Assembly: GCF_000687475.1 (NCBI RefSeq)
Contig: NC_057322.1
Coordinates: 682,001-746,000 of the forward strand
Reading direction: 5' to 3'
From: Ustilaginoidea virens
Taxonomy: Eukaryota > Ascomycota > Sordariomycetes > Hypocreales > Clavicipitaceae
Length of the DNA: 64,000 nucleotides
The position numbers and the translations under genes are program-made. The notes below the pieces were generated by a model. The model did not search any database and was not told the DNA's origin. It saw only the letters and a program-made list of their open reading frames with translations. Below are positions 34,323 to 45,255 of this stretch, one piece after another; position 1 is the stretch's first letter, and each line of letters begins with the position of its first letter.

Positions 34323-36740
34323 CTACCAGTCGTCCGTGACGGCTCCGTGGCTCGCGTCGCCCACCAGGCGGGCGTACTTGGCCAGCACGCCCCTCCTGAC
34401 CCTCGGCTCGGGCGGCGTCCAGGCGGCCCTGCGGCGGGCCAGCTCCTCGTCCGAGACGGCCACGTCGATCGAGTTGGCCACGGCGTCAATGGTGACGACG
34501 TCGCCGTCGGCGACGAGGGCGATGGGCCCCCCCGCGGCCGCCTCGGGCACGACGTGGCCGACAATGAAGCCGTGCGAGGCGCCGCTGTACCGCCCGTCCG
34601 TGACGAGGGCCACGTTGGTCAGCCCGGCGCCCATGATGGCCGCGCTCGCCCGCAGCTGCTCGGGCATGCCGGGCCCGCCGCGCGGGCCCTCGTAGCGCAC
34701 CACGACGACGAGGTTGCCGCCGCCGCCGCCGCCGCGGCCCACGGCGCCCGCCGCCAGCGCGGCGTTGAGCTCGCGCTCGCTGTCAAAGACGCGCGCGGCG
34801 CCGGCGAAGCGCAGGCCCTCGCGGCCCGAGACCTTGGCGACGGCGCCCCCCGGGGCGAGGTTGCCGCGCAGCACGCGGATGTGGCCGGTGGGCTTGACGG
34901 GGTCGGCGAGCGGGCGGATGACGCGCTGGCCCGGGTCGAGGCTCGGCCAGGCGGCCACGTTGTCGGCGAGCGTGGCGCCCGTGACGGTCATGACGGAGCC
35001 GTCGACGAGCCCGCGCGCGATGAGCATCTTGAGCACGGCGGGGGTGCCGCCCACCTCGTACAGGTCCTCCATCAGGTAGCGGCCGCCGGGGGCCAGGTCG
35101 GCCAGCACGGGGGTGCGGTCGCTGGCGCGCTGGACGTCGTCGAGCGTCAGCGGCACGCCGGCCGTGCGCGCCATGGCCAGGAAGTGCAGCACGCCGTTGG
35201 TCGAGCCGCCCAGCACCATGGTCAGCACCAGGGCGTTCTCGAACGCCGCGCGCGTCAGCAGGTCGCGCGGGCGGATGTCGCGCGCCATGGTGGTCCGCAT
35301 CACCCGGCCGGCGCGCTCGCACTCGCGCCGCTTCTCGGGCGACAGCGCCGGGTACGACGACGACCCGGGCAGCGTCAGGCCCATGGCCTCGATGGCCGTC
35401 GCCATGGTGTTGGCCGTGTACATGCCGCCGCAGGCGCCGGCGCCGGGGCACGCGTGCCGCTCAACGTCGGCCAGCACGTCGCCCGGCCCGCGGCCCGGCC
35501 GCCCGGCGTCCGTGGCCGCGTGCAGCCGGCCGTAGGCGTGGGCCCCCGCCGCCTCGTAGCAGGTGCTGATGTTGACGGGGCGCTCCAGCAGCGCCGAGTG
35601 GCCCCGGCGGATGGTGCCGCCGTAGATCATGATGAAGGGCCGGTTGTGCCGCGCCGCCGCCATGACCACGCCGGGCATGTTCTTGTCGCACCCGGGGATG
35701 GAGATGTTGGCGTCGTGCCGTTGCGCCGACGTCACCGTCTCGATCGAGTCGGCAATCAGCTCCCTGGTCTGGAGGGAGAATCGCATGCCTTTTTGGTGCT
35801 TTGCTGTCAGCAACGGCAAGGAGGCAGGAGGAGGCTCGGCAGGAGGAGGCTCGGCAGGAGGAGGCTCGGCGTGCGGTGCGGCCAGCGTCTTGTCGGAAAA
35901 CTGTTCCAAAAGGAAACGCACGTACGTACCGTCGCCGCCCATGGTGATGGCATCGGAAACGCCAACCGTGTTGAACTGCCAGCCAAGCATGCCCTCTCGT
36001 TGGACGGAATCCTTGACAATTTTCCCAAGCTCGAGCACTGCACATGAACGGCTCTCGTCAGCCTCGGACTTGATGGGAACCAGGCCGGGTGCACGTTGCC
36101 GTGCCAAGCAGAGAATGACGGGTACGAGTCACCCACGGTGCATACTAGAGCCCTAGCATCAGCAAGTGCTTCTCTGTCATTTTCCCTTTTTTTTTTTTTT
36201 TTTTTTTCCTTCTTCTTCTTTTCTGTTTATTCCTTGTCACAGTTTCTCTCTCTCCCTTCGCATGCTTCGATCCTGCTTGACGGAGTACAAACACGACCCA
36301 GGGCATTGCGTCTCCTTGAGCGTCACCTACTTGCAAGGATTACCCTCCCACCACACGGTCGCGATGCCAACTTGCGGCGCGTTCTTCATCAGCTGTTCAT
36401 TGGGGACTCCGGCTCCGTAGAGCATGGCCTTTGACCGGGCGGGGTACAAGTGTCAGCGGGAAATCAATGGACTCAACATCCCAGCTCTGCCCTGCCCTGG
36501 ATTTCCCCCCGTCCCCCCCGCCCCCGGAAAGGCTGTGCCGGCCAGCTCCGCGTTGCGGGGAAACGTAGGACGCACCTGAGCTCCGGGAAAGTCGTGTTCC
36601 CTCGTCAGAACCGCAGACCAGCGGTTCAGCGGTCCACCTGGAGGAAGACAATCGAACTGGATATAGTCCGGCGAGGACTTGGCATCAGGTCCCGGCACGG
36701 GCACGGTGGCGGTACTGGCGTCTTTCTCAAGGTCAGCCAT
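34323..36740 (-). CDS. Dihydroxy-acid dehydratase (ILV3/IlvD family)
   Basis: Five exons: 36740-36576, 36428-36331, 36144-36137, 36037-35930 and 35788-34323, giving 614 residues. DHAD removes water from 2,3-dihydroxy acids in valine, leucine and isoleucine synthesis, using an Fe-S cluster. The three ligand cysteines are present: C87 (EGNPCNMHLL), C160 ([10 protein letters not shown]) and C246 ([15 protein letters not shown]). [23 protein letters not shown] and [21 protein letters not shown] are intact. Exon 3 is an 8-nt micro-exon (TATGCACC); leaving it out shifts the frame. The N-terminus ([17 protein letters not shown]) is acidic and lacks a mitochondrial presequence, unlike canonical Ilv3, so this may be a cytosolic paralogue. 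A glycine run near residue 500 is an insertion. Intron 4 holds three copies of a 15-bp repeat. Confidence 0.93.
35824..35870. repeat. 15-bp x3 tandem repeat in DHAD intron 4
   Basis: Three perfect-looking units of GGCAGGAGGAGGCTC (circularly permuted) within the 141-nt intron at 35789-35929. It shows repeat turnover confined to an intron. Confidence 0.85.
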
Positions 36741-38217
36741 GGCGTGAAAGCGGGGGTTCCACTATCCAACACGGGTTTGTGTTTAGATTTTTTTCCAAGG
36801 TTGGATTGTCTGTCTGTTGGAGAGTCAAACGAGGCTTGAAAGGGGTCGAGGTAGCTGGAGCTGGTGAGCTAGCTGCTCCCTGCCAGAACGAAACGACGCC
36901 GGAATTGAGATCCGGGCCCGAGCACGAGTACGGACTAGGAAAGAACTGAGAACTGTTTGACAGTGGGTGGCCGTCGATGGCAGTCAATGCCTGTCGATGG
37001 CAGCGGATGGCAGTCGATGGCTGTCGAAGATGACTGTCGAAGATGACTGTCGAAGATGACTGTCGAAGATGACTGTCGACGATGACTGTCGATGGCTGTC
37101 GAAGATGACTGTCGATGACTGTCGATGGCCGTCGTTGGCCCTCTCATCCCGGTCCCGGCTCGTTCTGCTCACCAGCCTCCCCGTCTTACCCAGCTCGAGC
37201 GGGGTACGTGAAAGGCGGGGCAGCACCGCCTCATTCATTCGTCATCCGTCATTGGCCTGCGCTGACCGCCCCACGCTCTCCATTGCCCATCGTCACGTTT
37301 CCTTTCATATTTCCTTCCAATCCGTCTTGGCTGCCGGATACCGATACCGAGCACTCCGTACGTACTGTCGCCTGTCGCCCTCCCTGCAGCATGCCAACCC
37401 CGCTTCGGGATAAGTCTCGACTAGCTTACTGTAAACGTAATTCCATATCATGTATGTATGTACATATACCCGAGACCAAGTCGCGACAGCAGGCTGTCTG
37501 GGCCACGCATCATCCCTGTTTCACCACCTCGGAACCGAACCCCCCTTATCCCCTATCCCTTCCCCTTCCCCTATCCCCGTCCCCGTCCCCGTCCCCGTCC
37601 CGGCCATCATGGCACAAGTACGCCACGCCAAGTGCGGCTAGAGGCTGTATATCCGGCATGCATGGCGGCTTATACTCCGTACCCGTGACGGCTGTCCCGT
37701 GCCGTGTGTTGGTCGCTGGCGGCGTTTCGGACGTCTGCTGGTGCTTGCTGGCTGCGTCGAGTATTCTGTTGATGCTGGCTACGGTCCGGTCGTCCTGGAC
37801 GCCTTGTGCCCGTGGTCTGCCTCGGCCAATGTTCATGCCAACTCGGGCCTTATCCCTCCCCTACCAGACCCTTACTCATGGCGGATAAATGTCGCCCTTC
37901 TTCGTACGCATTCATCCTCGTACCCTAGCATGAGCGCATCAACGTCCCATCCCCGTCATCATCTCCCACAGGTGCTCTTCAACCACTCGCACAGTAAGGC
38001 AACACCCCTGTCTCAACCGTAAGCATCCACTGAGCACGGGCACGATGCACAAGAACAAAGATTCAAGACATTAGGAAGGGCTCGCGCAGGGATCCCGCGT
38101 TGCTTCGAATCCCGTGCTGCCGCTGCTGCCGCCGCCGCCGCTGCTGCTGCTGCTGCTACTATGTATCCCATTAACCTTGCACATTGTTCGCTTTTTACAA
38201 CCATTTCATGGCGTCCC
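36741..38217. other. Intergenic region upstream of DHAD, downstream of SANT gene
   Basis: 1.48 kb, no gene. It contains the GATGACTGTCGAA array at 36971-37135, CCCGTC hexamers near 37575-37600, TACTCCGTA at 37673 and GCTGCTGCCGCC-type triplets at 38110-38155. Confidence 0.65.
36971..37135. repeat. 13-bp minisatellite, unit GATGACTGTCGAA, with variant flanks
   Basis: Four to five near-perfect 13-bp units at about 37018-37078, flanked on both sides by related GTCGATGGC-type units of 9 to 13 bp. It lies 230-400 bp upstream of the DHAD start codon. Confidence 0.85.
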
Positions 38218-39261
38218 TCAGCGCTGAAGCCGCATCTCTGGGCCGTCATCCAAAATGGAAGCTATTCTCGTCTTGTCCCGACCTCTTGAACCAAGCTCGG
38301 CTCTCCGGCCCTCGGCAGGGCTACCAACGCGCGTCATCGGGTTGCTGTCACTGTACTGACCGCAGGCTCCCAACCTCCACGCTTGCTCCAGCGCCGCCGG
38401 AGATGCATTCATGCCGTATTCATCGCCAATCACGGCCCAAAACGCTCTCTTGTGTCTCTCGTACACGGCGAAAAGCCTCTTCAGATCCACCTGTGCAGGC
38501 GTGTGCACCGACGAGGACGGCGGCGACAGGCGCGAACCATCGAGGCAACGAGGCGGCCCAGAAGGCTGGTAGGTTGCACCTCCCTGAAAATGGTGCATCT
38601 TGACCGGCGGCAGAGTGTTGTTGATGCATTGTTCGGATGTGATGCTTGCGCACCTTGGCAGGGCCTCGCCGATTGCGGGAGAGAATGGGACTCCTTCCGG
38701 TTTGGGCAGAATGGCCGGCAGTCTCGGCGATCTCTTTGCAGACAGGATCCGAGGCAGCCGCATGTCGCTGTCTTGTGTCGACTTGCCCAGGAAGCCGCCG
38801 CCGCTCATGGGTGGTGAGAGAGAACGAGCTCCTCGGCACACAGGGCTGGAAGGCGCGGCAGGCTGACTTGGCGACGGCTCTGACGAGCCTGATGAGAACG
38901 AGGCAATGCGCTTGCGCCTGGTGCTTCCATGCGATAACTGGTGATAGTGCAGTCGACAGGCCAGCTCAGTCTTGTTCAAATGGGCTGCAATGTGCTTGTA
39001 CGGCGTCTTGAGCATTCGGGTCTGGATAAGATACGCTTCCTATTTCGAAAGAGAGACAGACGCAACGTAAGCAAGTGTCTCCGAAGCAGCACGTTTTCGC
39101 CCATGGAGAACACTAACCTCCTCTTCTCTCCACGCTCGACCGCTGCTGCTGCTAGTGAGAGACGTCTTTCTGTTCTTGGTTACGCCATTTCTATGTCGAT
39201 TCATGGCGTCTGTCGTCGGCGAGTACGTAGGTTGAGCATGCATCACTTGTGTAATGGACAT
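38218..39261 (-). CDS. SANT/Myb-like fungal regulatory protein
   Basis: Exons 39261-39118 and 39039-38218 give 321 residues; the 78-nt intron (GTTAGT..AATAG) joins WREEE to EAYLIQTRMLKTPYKHIA. This builds a Myb/SANT-like helix set at about 44-80, ending in HLNKTELACRLHYHQLSHG, a motif I associate with a family of uncharacterised ascomycete Myb-like proteins. The middle (about 85-235) is Ser/Pro-rich and disordered. A second conserved segment, KRAFWAVIGDEYGMNASP (about 240-258), precedes ALEQAWR and looks like another SANT-type helix pair. The role is probably DNA or chromatin binding, by inference. The start is uncertain: ATGs at 39261, 39243 and 39204 are in frame. The gene is divergent from another SANT gene 6 kb away. 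Confidence 0.82.
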
Positions 39262-41561
39262 TATAGCTGGATTCTCTTGGTGGATGCAGTAGTTTATTAC
39301 AGTAAGCAGCTCGGGCTCGGTTTCGAAGCACTGGAGCTTTCGCTTTGACGCGGTTTCGAGTTTCGACAGAGAAAAGAGAAAACGAGAGGTTGTCCGTTAT
39401 AGATCTAAAGGAAACCGAAATGGCAAACCAGGCCTCTTGACGGTCGGATGAACTTGAGGCGTAGATGCGTGATAGTGATCGGAAAAGAAAAAGAAAAAGA
39501 AAAGTGTCCAAAGTCCAGCCTTGTAGCAAAGTTTCTTAACGAGAGGGATGTATACCCAGAGTGGTCTATCCAAAGAAAGAAGTGAAATATATTGAACAAA
39601 AAGCCGACTGGATTATTGGTCCATCATTCAACATCGAGCTCTGGTTAAAAGAATGGTAGCAGCCTGGCCGGTAGGGTAGCAAGAGTAGCAAGAAAAGAAA
39701 GAAGGATGGCAGGCGGAATAAAGAAATAGGAACGAAAGAATACAAGACTAGAAACAGAGAAAACGTTGACGTGCAACGCGGTTGGTGTTTTGCCGCGCAG
39801 GAGAAACGAAGAGAAGAAAAGAAGGGAATAAAGAAGAGAAGAGCAGATGCAAGTAGAAGAAGAGGCAAGTGCTAGATGGCACTGATATAGTAAAACACGG
39901 CGCGAAACGGCAAGACGCCTTGTTGATTAGCGGCAAGTTGCAAGACCCGCATTGTTCCTCTTCTACGGAACGACTTGCTGGTGATGTTCTCGATCTGGTA
40001 CAACATGGACAGGGGTCCCTGTCGCTCGAGATCCAGCCTTGTTACATCTCAGTTCGGCTGTCCACTCGGCGCTGTGACAGCTTGGACATGGGCTTGAGGC
40101 GCTGGCCTGATGCGATGCCCGCTCGCGACAGCATGTCAACCCACTGGAAGTATGGTTGACGCGAGAAAAAAATCATGGTATGAATGAAGCGGCTGGCGAA
40201 TTGGCAGAACGGTTGTTGCGTACATGTCGCTTGACATGGCTTGCGCATGACGGTCTTTCCAGATGACGGCCTCCGGTCCGTCCACCGATCCGGCCACAAC
40301 AGTGTAGTGTAATACAAGACTGCGAAGCAAAGTGCGTTCGTTACACTGTAGTCAGCACCTCTTGAAGCACGGGTTCTGCTGCAAAAAAAGGGTGGCCCGA
40401 GGCAATTGCTGTTCGCTTCGCACAAAGCTGTCGGAGCTGAAAGTCACCACTCCGTACTTTTTAGGGTAATGAGACAACGGTGGCGCGGAGTCATGATGAG
40501 GTCTTTTGTGTCGAGGCTAGCATAACAAGTTGCAAACTACACAGCGGAATTATTAGTGTATTGGCAAAAAGGAAGCACGCAAGGGGGTCCATCTCGAAAC
40601 ACCACCTTGGGATGCGAAGCTAAACCGGATGCCAGGCAAAAGCAGCCACGGGTTTGAACACCGGAGCCATCTCTCGCATCTGAACCGCTGGGAGAGTCGT
40701 GGTGGCGCATCCTTGGTGCCGCGGCAACATGGCAACTCTTGTGACTGAATGCCTTGAAGGGGTTGCCTTGACATGTTACAAGCGAGCGGCTCTGTTTTGA
40801 AATCCCGGCCCTCGCCGCAGAGCATGTTCCTGCGTCGGGGCCAGGGAATCCCAGCCGAACTAGCCTGGCACAGCACCCGCCCGACTTGCCCTCGAAGCGT
40901 TAGCCTGGAACACGGGAAGCTGTTCCTCGTGAACAAGCTCGGCTCCATTTCCAGGATGTCTTGTTGTATGCGACGCCATCATAGGACGTGAGTAGCGTTT
41001 CGGGGTTTGAAAATGATGTCGTGATGGTCTGGTCCGGGGAGGGGGGTTTTTTTTTTTTTGTGATTTTTTTTTTTTTTCCCTCGGGGTCCTGTTGAGCTGT
41101 TTGTTGGTAATAAAGTTCCCGCTCTTCCCTTCTGGTCTATGATGAAATGCATGCCTCTTCTGCAGCATGTATGGCAGGAACCACCAAGCCACTTGGGGAA
41201 AGTACATGGCAATGGCAACAAGCGAGCTTGGCAGAGTACCTCCAGCTTATTAGTGTCTCCGTACCTGCCATCTTGGTGGCAACTCCTCCAGTAGGGCATG
41301 GCTCAGCGCCACGGAGCATCTCACGAACCCTGACAGGCGGAGGCGGGGCGTGGTTTGAGGGTCCCTTGAAACTTGCACTAGTTCAATCCGAGTCGGTGTC
41401 AACATTGCCGCACAATATGCACGTCGTCTAGGTTTCAACATGGCGGCGCGGATATGATAATGGAGGGCTTGTGAAACTGCTATCTGCTTCCAGCTACAAT
41501 TGTTCCGACACTTGCACCCGCTCTGTACTGTCGGACCACGCGCTCTATTTTCTGGGTGTGT

Positions 41562-41562
<1 letters not shown>

Positions 41563-41609
<47 letters not shown>
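41563..41609. repeat. 47-nt poly-T tract
   Basis: The longest homopolymer in the window, intergenic. Its exact length may be an assembly estimate. Confidence 0.85.
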
Positions 41610-42273
41610 CTCCCTTTCCCTTGCTCTTCTTTTGTATTTACCCACGTGATATCATGTGGTTCTGATTCGCATGCTTCCCGTCACGTGGGTTCGAGTCTGG
41701 GTCCGAGTTTGGGATCAAGTCTGTTTGATTTACTAACCACCACCTCGTGCACCATTTCGACCTGGTTTTATTGACGGAAACAAGGAAAAGCACAAGCACT
41801 AAACATTAGACTTTTCCATTCAGTCGCCATCGAGAGCCCGGATGGACAAGTACAGGACGATTCGTAGCCTCAAACACTACTAATCTGCACGGGTTGTCCT
41901 CGTACTCAAACTAACTCGGAATCCATCCATCCGGAGCCATCATTTGCTTACAAGCCGAATCTACCGCGCGTCATGTCAAGGCATGAGGAGACGAGCCATG
42001 GAGCATCGGTTACCTGACGTAATTGTCCGAGTAGTCACTTCTGGTTGAGAACAGCCTTGTGCGGATATGAACCGGAAACGAGGGAGTTGTAGCTGATAGC
42101 TTGGGGTGTCTGCGTTGGGCAAGTTTTCGACGCTGGGTGGGAGGCGCCTTTGACTTGAGCTTTCTTCCGCACGCGCCAGAGCCAACTGATCTGACCAGGA
42201 CGAGTGGTTGCAGCGACGGCAGTTGCACGTTGGGGAGGGGGGGTGGTGTTTAAGCATCCGACATTAAATATCG

Positions 42274-42374
42274 AAACATCAAACATCAAACATCGAACAT
42301 TGAACATTGAACATTGAACATTGAACATCGAACATCGAACATCGAATATCGAGCATCGAGCATTGAACATCGAG
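42274..42374. repeat. 7-bp minisatellite, unit AACATYG
   Basis: About fourteen units, mostly AACATTG or AACATCG with AATATCG and AGCATCG variants. Identical variants sit next to each other, as expected from slippage or local duplication. Confidence 0.9.
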
Positions 42375-42708
42375 CGAGGGCAATGTGCGGAGCAGAAGAA
42401 CAGCAATGTATTGGGTACAAGCCAAGAACAAAGCGTAGAATGCCAGCGGTGTACTCATCAAGTCACCGCGGTACTCGGGACGCATCTTCGGATCGGCTAC
42501 CGAAGCGAGGCACAGATGGGCTGCGCTTGGGCCATCTTGGATCTTTGGATCTCAAGCGGCAATCATGAGCTTTACGAATGGCTAAAGGGCAAGATGGAGA
42601 GAGTTACATGAAGTGTCTACTCCGTACCAGGGGGCGGGGTTTATTTCGCAAGACGGGATGATCCATGTCTCTGAACAATGAACAATGGCGAGGAGCCTGG
42701 TTGCTTCC

Positions 42709-42780
42709 TCAGGCAGAAAGTCAGGCAGAAGCTCAGGCAGAAGCTCAGGCAGAAGCTCAGGCAGAAAGTCAGGCAGAATG
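42709..42780. repeat. 12-bp minisatellite, unit CAGGCAGAAGCT
   Basis: Six units; the outer ones carry AAAGT in place of AAGCT, so the array is nearly symmetrical. Confidence 0.9.
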
Positions 42781-45255
42781 CGCAACGTGAGGCAGAGCAG
42801 GATGCACCGAGGTACCTAGACCGTCTGGCAGGTGCTTTCCTTCGCATAAGCTTACCCTTCTTACCCGACACGGCCTTTGCGCGGATGCAATTCCTGAATT
42901 CTATACGGGATGGGGCAGGGGGCATCCCAGTGACGGGCTCTGGAGATGACAGCATTCGCCTGCGCGTGGCAAAATACGTGAGCCTGGAATTTTGGTGTGC
43001 AACCATTTTTCCGACACGGAGGGCGGAGTAGCCAGCCCGCCAGCCAGCCTCTAGCCAACCTTTATCCAGCCCGCTTGTCTTTTTTTTTTCTTTTTTTTTT
43101 TTCCCGGGAAGGCTGGTAAAGAGGAGAACATTGAAGGAATGAGAAGGGGAATGCCAGCCAGCCGCCTTGGACATTGCATGTTATTGTCAATTTGTTGTGG
43201 GGGGGGTTGGTTGGTTGGTTGTGGGGGGGGGGCCTAGTAGGAAGTAGCACGTACTGTAGGGACTGGTACTGGCGCACTGGCGCACTGGCGCGCTGGCGCA
43301 ATCGGGCGCAGTACATACCGTGTAGCAGCTTGTACTCCGTACAGTACGAATCATGATTGTTGGGTAGACGCAAGTGCGGGTCGTGGTCAGATTTTCGGGC
43401 CGCTCTATTGGACCGAGATGGCTGGTCGCTCGAAATAGCTTGGTCATACATGTACTGTACCACTTCCCTGCGCAGACGGCCGCACCGCGCGCAAGGACTT
43501 GACTGACCCCCCATTCTTTCCTCTCGCATCCATTCCCCCCCTCGCTTTTTCCGGCGGGAAAAAAAAAAAAAAGTCACCTCGAGTCTGGTCCAGAAAAATT
43601 CTCGACCGCCTCAAACCCCCCAAAGCGCTCTAAAGCAGAAGCTACTTGGGCGCCAAGTACCAGAACTCCTCGTCCCCCCGAAGCACCAGACGCTTTGTAC
43701 ATGCTCGGCGGGATCCACCGCACGCACCCGCTCCGGTTCATTGTCGAGACATCTCATCATCAAGCTTCATTCATCAGCGGCCTCCGCACGCAAGAGGTTG
43801 CGTTGCGCAAAAGGGACCAGAGACGCGACGTCTGGAGAAGGAGAGGACCTGGCCGACCCCCCTTCCCAAGTGCTGCGACGTGCTCAGGCGCTTGTCCATC
43901 TTCACTTGTCAATCCCAGCCGGTGCTGAACCAGCGGGCGCCCCAGGTTCCCTTTTCATCGGCAGCCAATACCCAGCATCGCCACGCGCTGCCAATTTCTC
44001 ACCCCGTCAGCTGCATCTGCATCGGGGGCGCGACATAGGGTCGTTGTTGGCTGCGCAAAAGGGCACCCCTTTTCCCCCTTTGCCTTGTCTGTTCAACATT
44101 TTCCACATTATCCGCCGCATTTTCCGCATTTTCCCCTTTTCGCAGTAATCGCCTGCTTGCACAAAGCCGGGGCCAGCTCCAGCGCCAGCGCCAGCGCCAG
44201 CACCAGCACCCGGTTAGGTACCTGCTCGACCCAGCCGTCCGCTCAGGAAAAGACTGGACAGACCAGACGCATACGTAAGTACCTACCTACCCTTTCCGCT
44301 TGGCGACCACCAGCCCGTCTTATCCTCTCACGGAACCCACTTTCTCATGTGTCTTGGGGCTAGTTATAGTCCACAGAGTCCACAGAATCCACAGAATCCA
44401 CAGCGGTCCACAGCGGTCCACACACCATCAGGCTATTGGGTTTCAGCCTCCACTGCACTCTCCAGGCCCAGGCTGGCCAACGTCAACTACCTCGCCCTGC
44501 CCATCTCTCAAGACGCAGGAATTTTGTATTACGCAAACCCGTGGCTCTTGCTGTCTACCACACCAGACCCCGACCCCGGGACCACCTGTGTAACTTTGAC
44601 TTGTCTCTCTACCAGAGGACCTGCCTCACGACCTTTTTTTTTTTTTTTTTTTTTTTTTTGCTGGCAGCAAGTGTGGGAAAAAATAAAAATAAAAAAAAAT
44701 AAAGCAGCAACAGCACCAGCAGCAGCCGCAGCAGCAATAAAAAAGGAAACAAGAAAAAAACAAGAAAAACAAGTCCAAGGCCCTCTGCAACAATCGACTT
44801 CTCTTGCTGCAGATTTATCCGAGGGATTGATTGATTCTGTTGCCTGTGAGCATCACGCGGTACGTCGCCTCTCTCTCTCTCTCTTTTTTTTTTTTTCTTT
44901 TTTTTTGTTTGCGCTTTGCCCTTTTTCCTTTCCCCGTTTGCCTCTGCAGAAACTCCCCTTGGCTACTGTTCATTGTCACGTTTGCATCGACGTCGCGCTC
45001 GCAGCGGGCTAGGTCTTGTCCTATGCCGCTTACCGTGTTCGACGGCGCGCGTTGAGCTTCGCAAACCTAGGCTACACCAGCCGCGTCGCTGCAGACAAGA
45101 CCCATGTTTGTCGCCAAATCTCGCGCCTCGCAAACAATGACTAAATCGTGCCTGCGATCGCTTGGGTTCGCCTTGATCCGGGCCCTTTTGTCTCTCTTCT
45201 CTTCTCCGTCGTAGAGCCTTTCACTGACAGTATTTGTTTCTGTCGCATCCAGATC

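Larger units (their letters stand above)
39262..45255. other. 6 kb gene-poor divergent region between two SANT-domain genes
   Basis: The largest gap in the window. I find no ORF with family motifs or convincing coding bias. It contains pyrimidine-rich (minus-sense) leader-like DNA at 39300-39870, homopolymers (T47 at 41563-41609, T26 at 44634-44659), a 7-bp array at 42274-42374, a 12-bp array at 42709-42780, GGCGCACT units at 43270-43300, CCACAGAAT/CCACAGCGGT units at 44375-44425, TACTCCGTA at 42618 and 43333, and AGGTACCT at 42810 and 44216. The last 1.5 kb before 45256 is CT-rich and may be a long 5' leader with introns. Confidence 0.6.

Noticed and set aside
34347..36047. 566-codon plus-strand ORF opposite the dehydratase gene.
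   Set aside because: It is the antisense of a GC3-rich gene with intact catalytic motifs; Arg/Gly/His-rich composition and no family features.
40042..40425. 127-codon minus-strand ORF in the 6 kb gap.
   Set aside because: Considered as a small gene or remnant, but no motif, no plausible intron partners and several nearby stops.
41640..41720. GTGGGTTCGAGTC near 41690, like a tRNA T-arm/B box.
   Set aside because: The flanks do not pair as a T stem or acceptor stem and no proper A box sits upstream.
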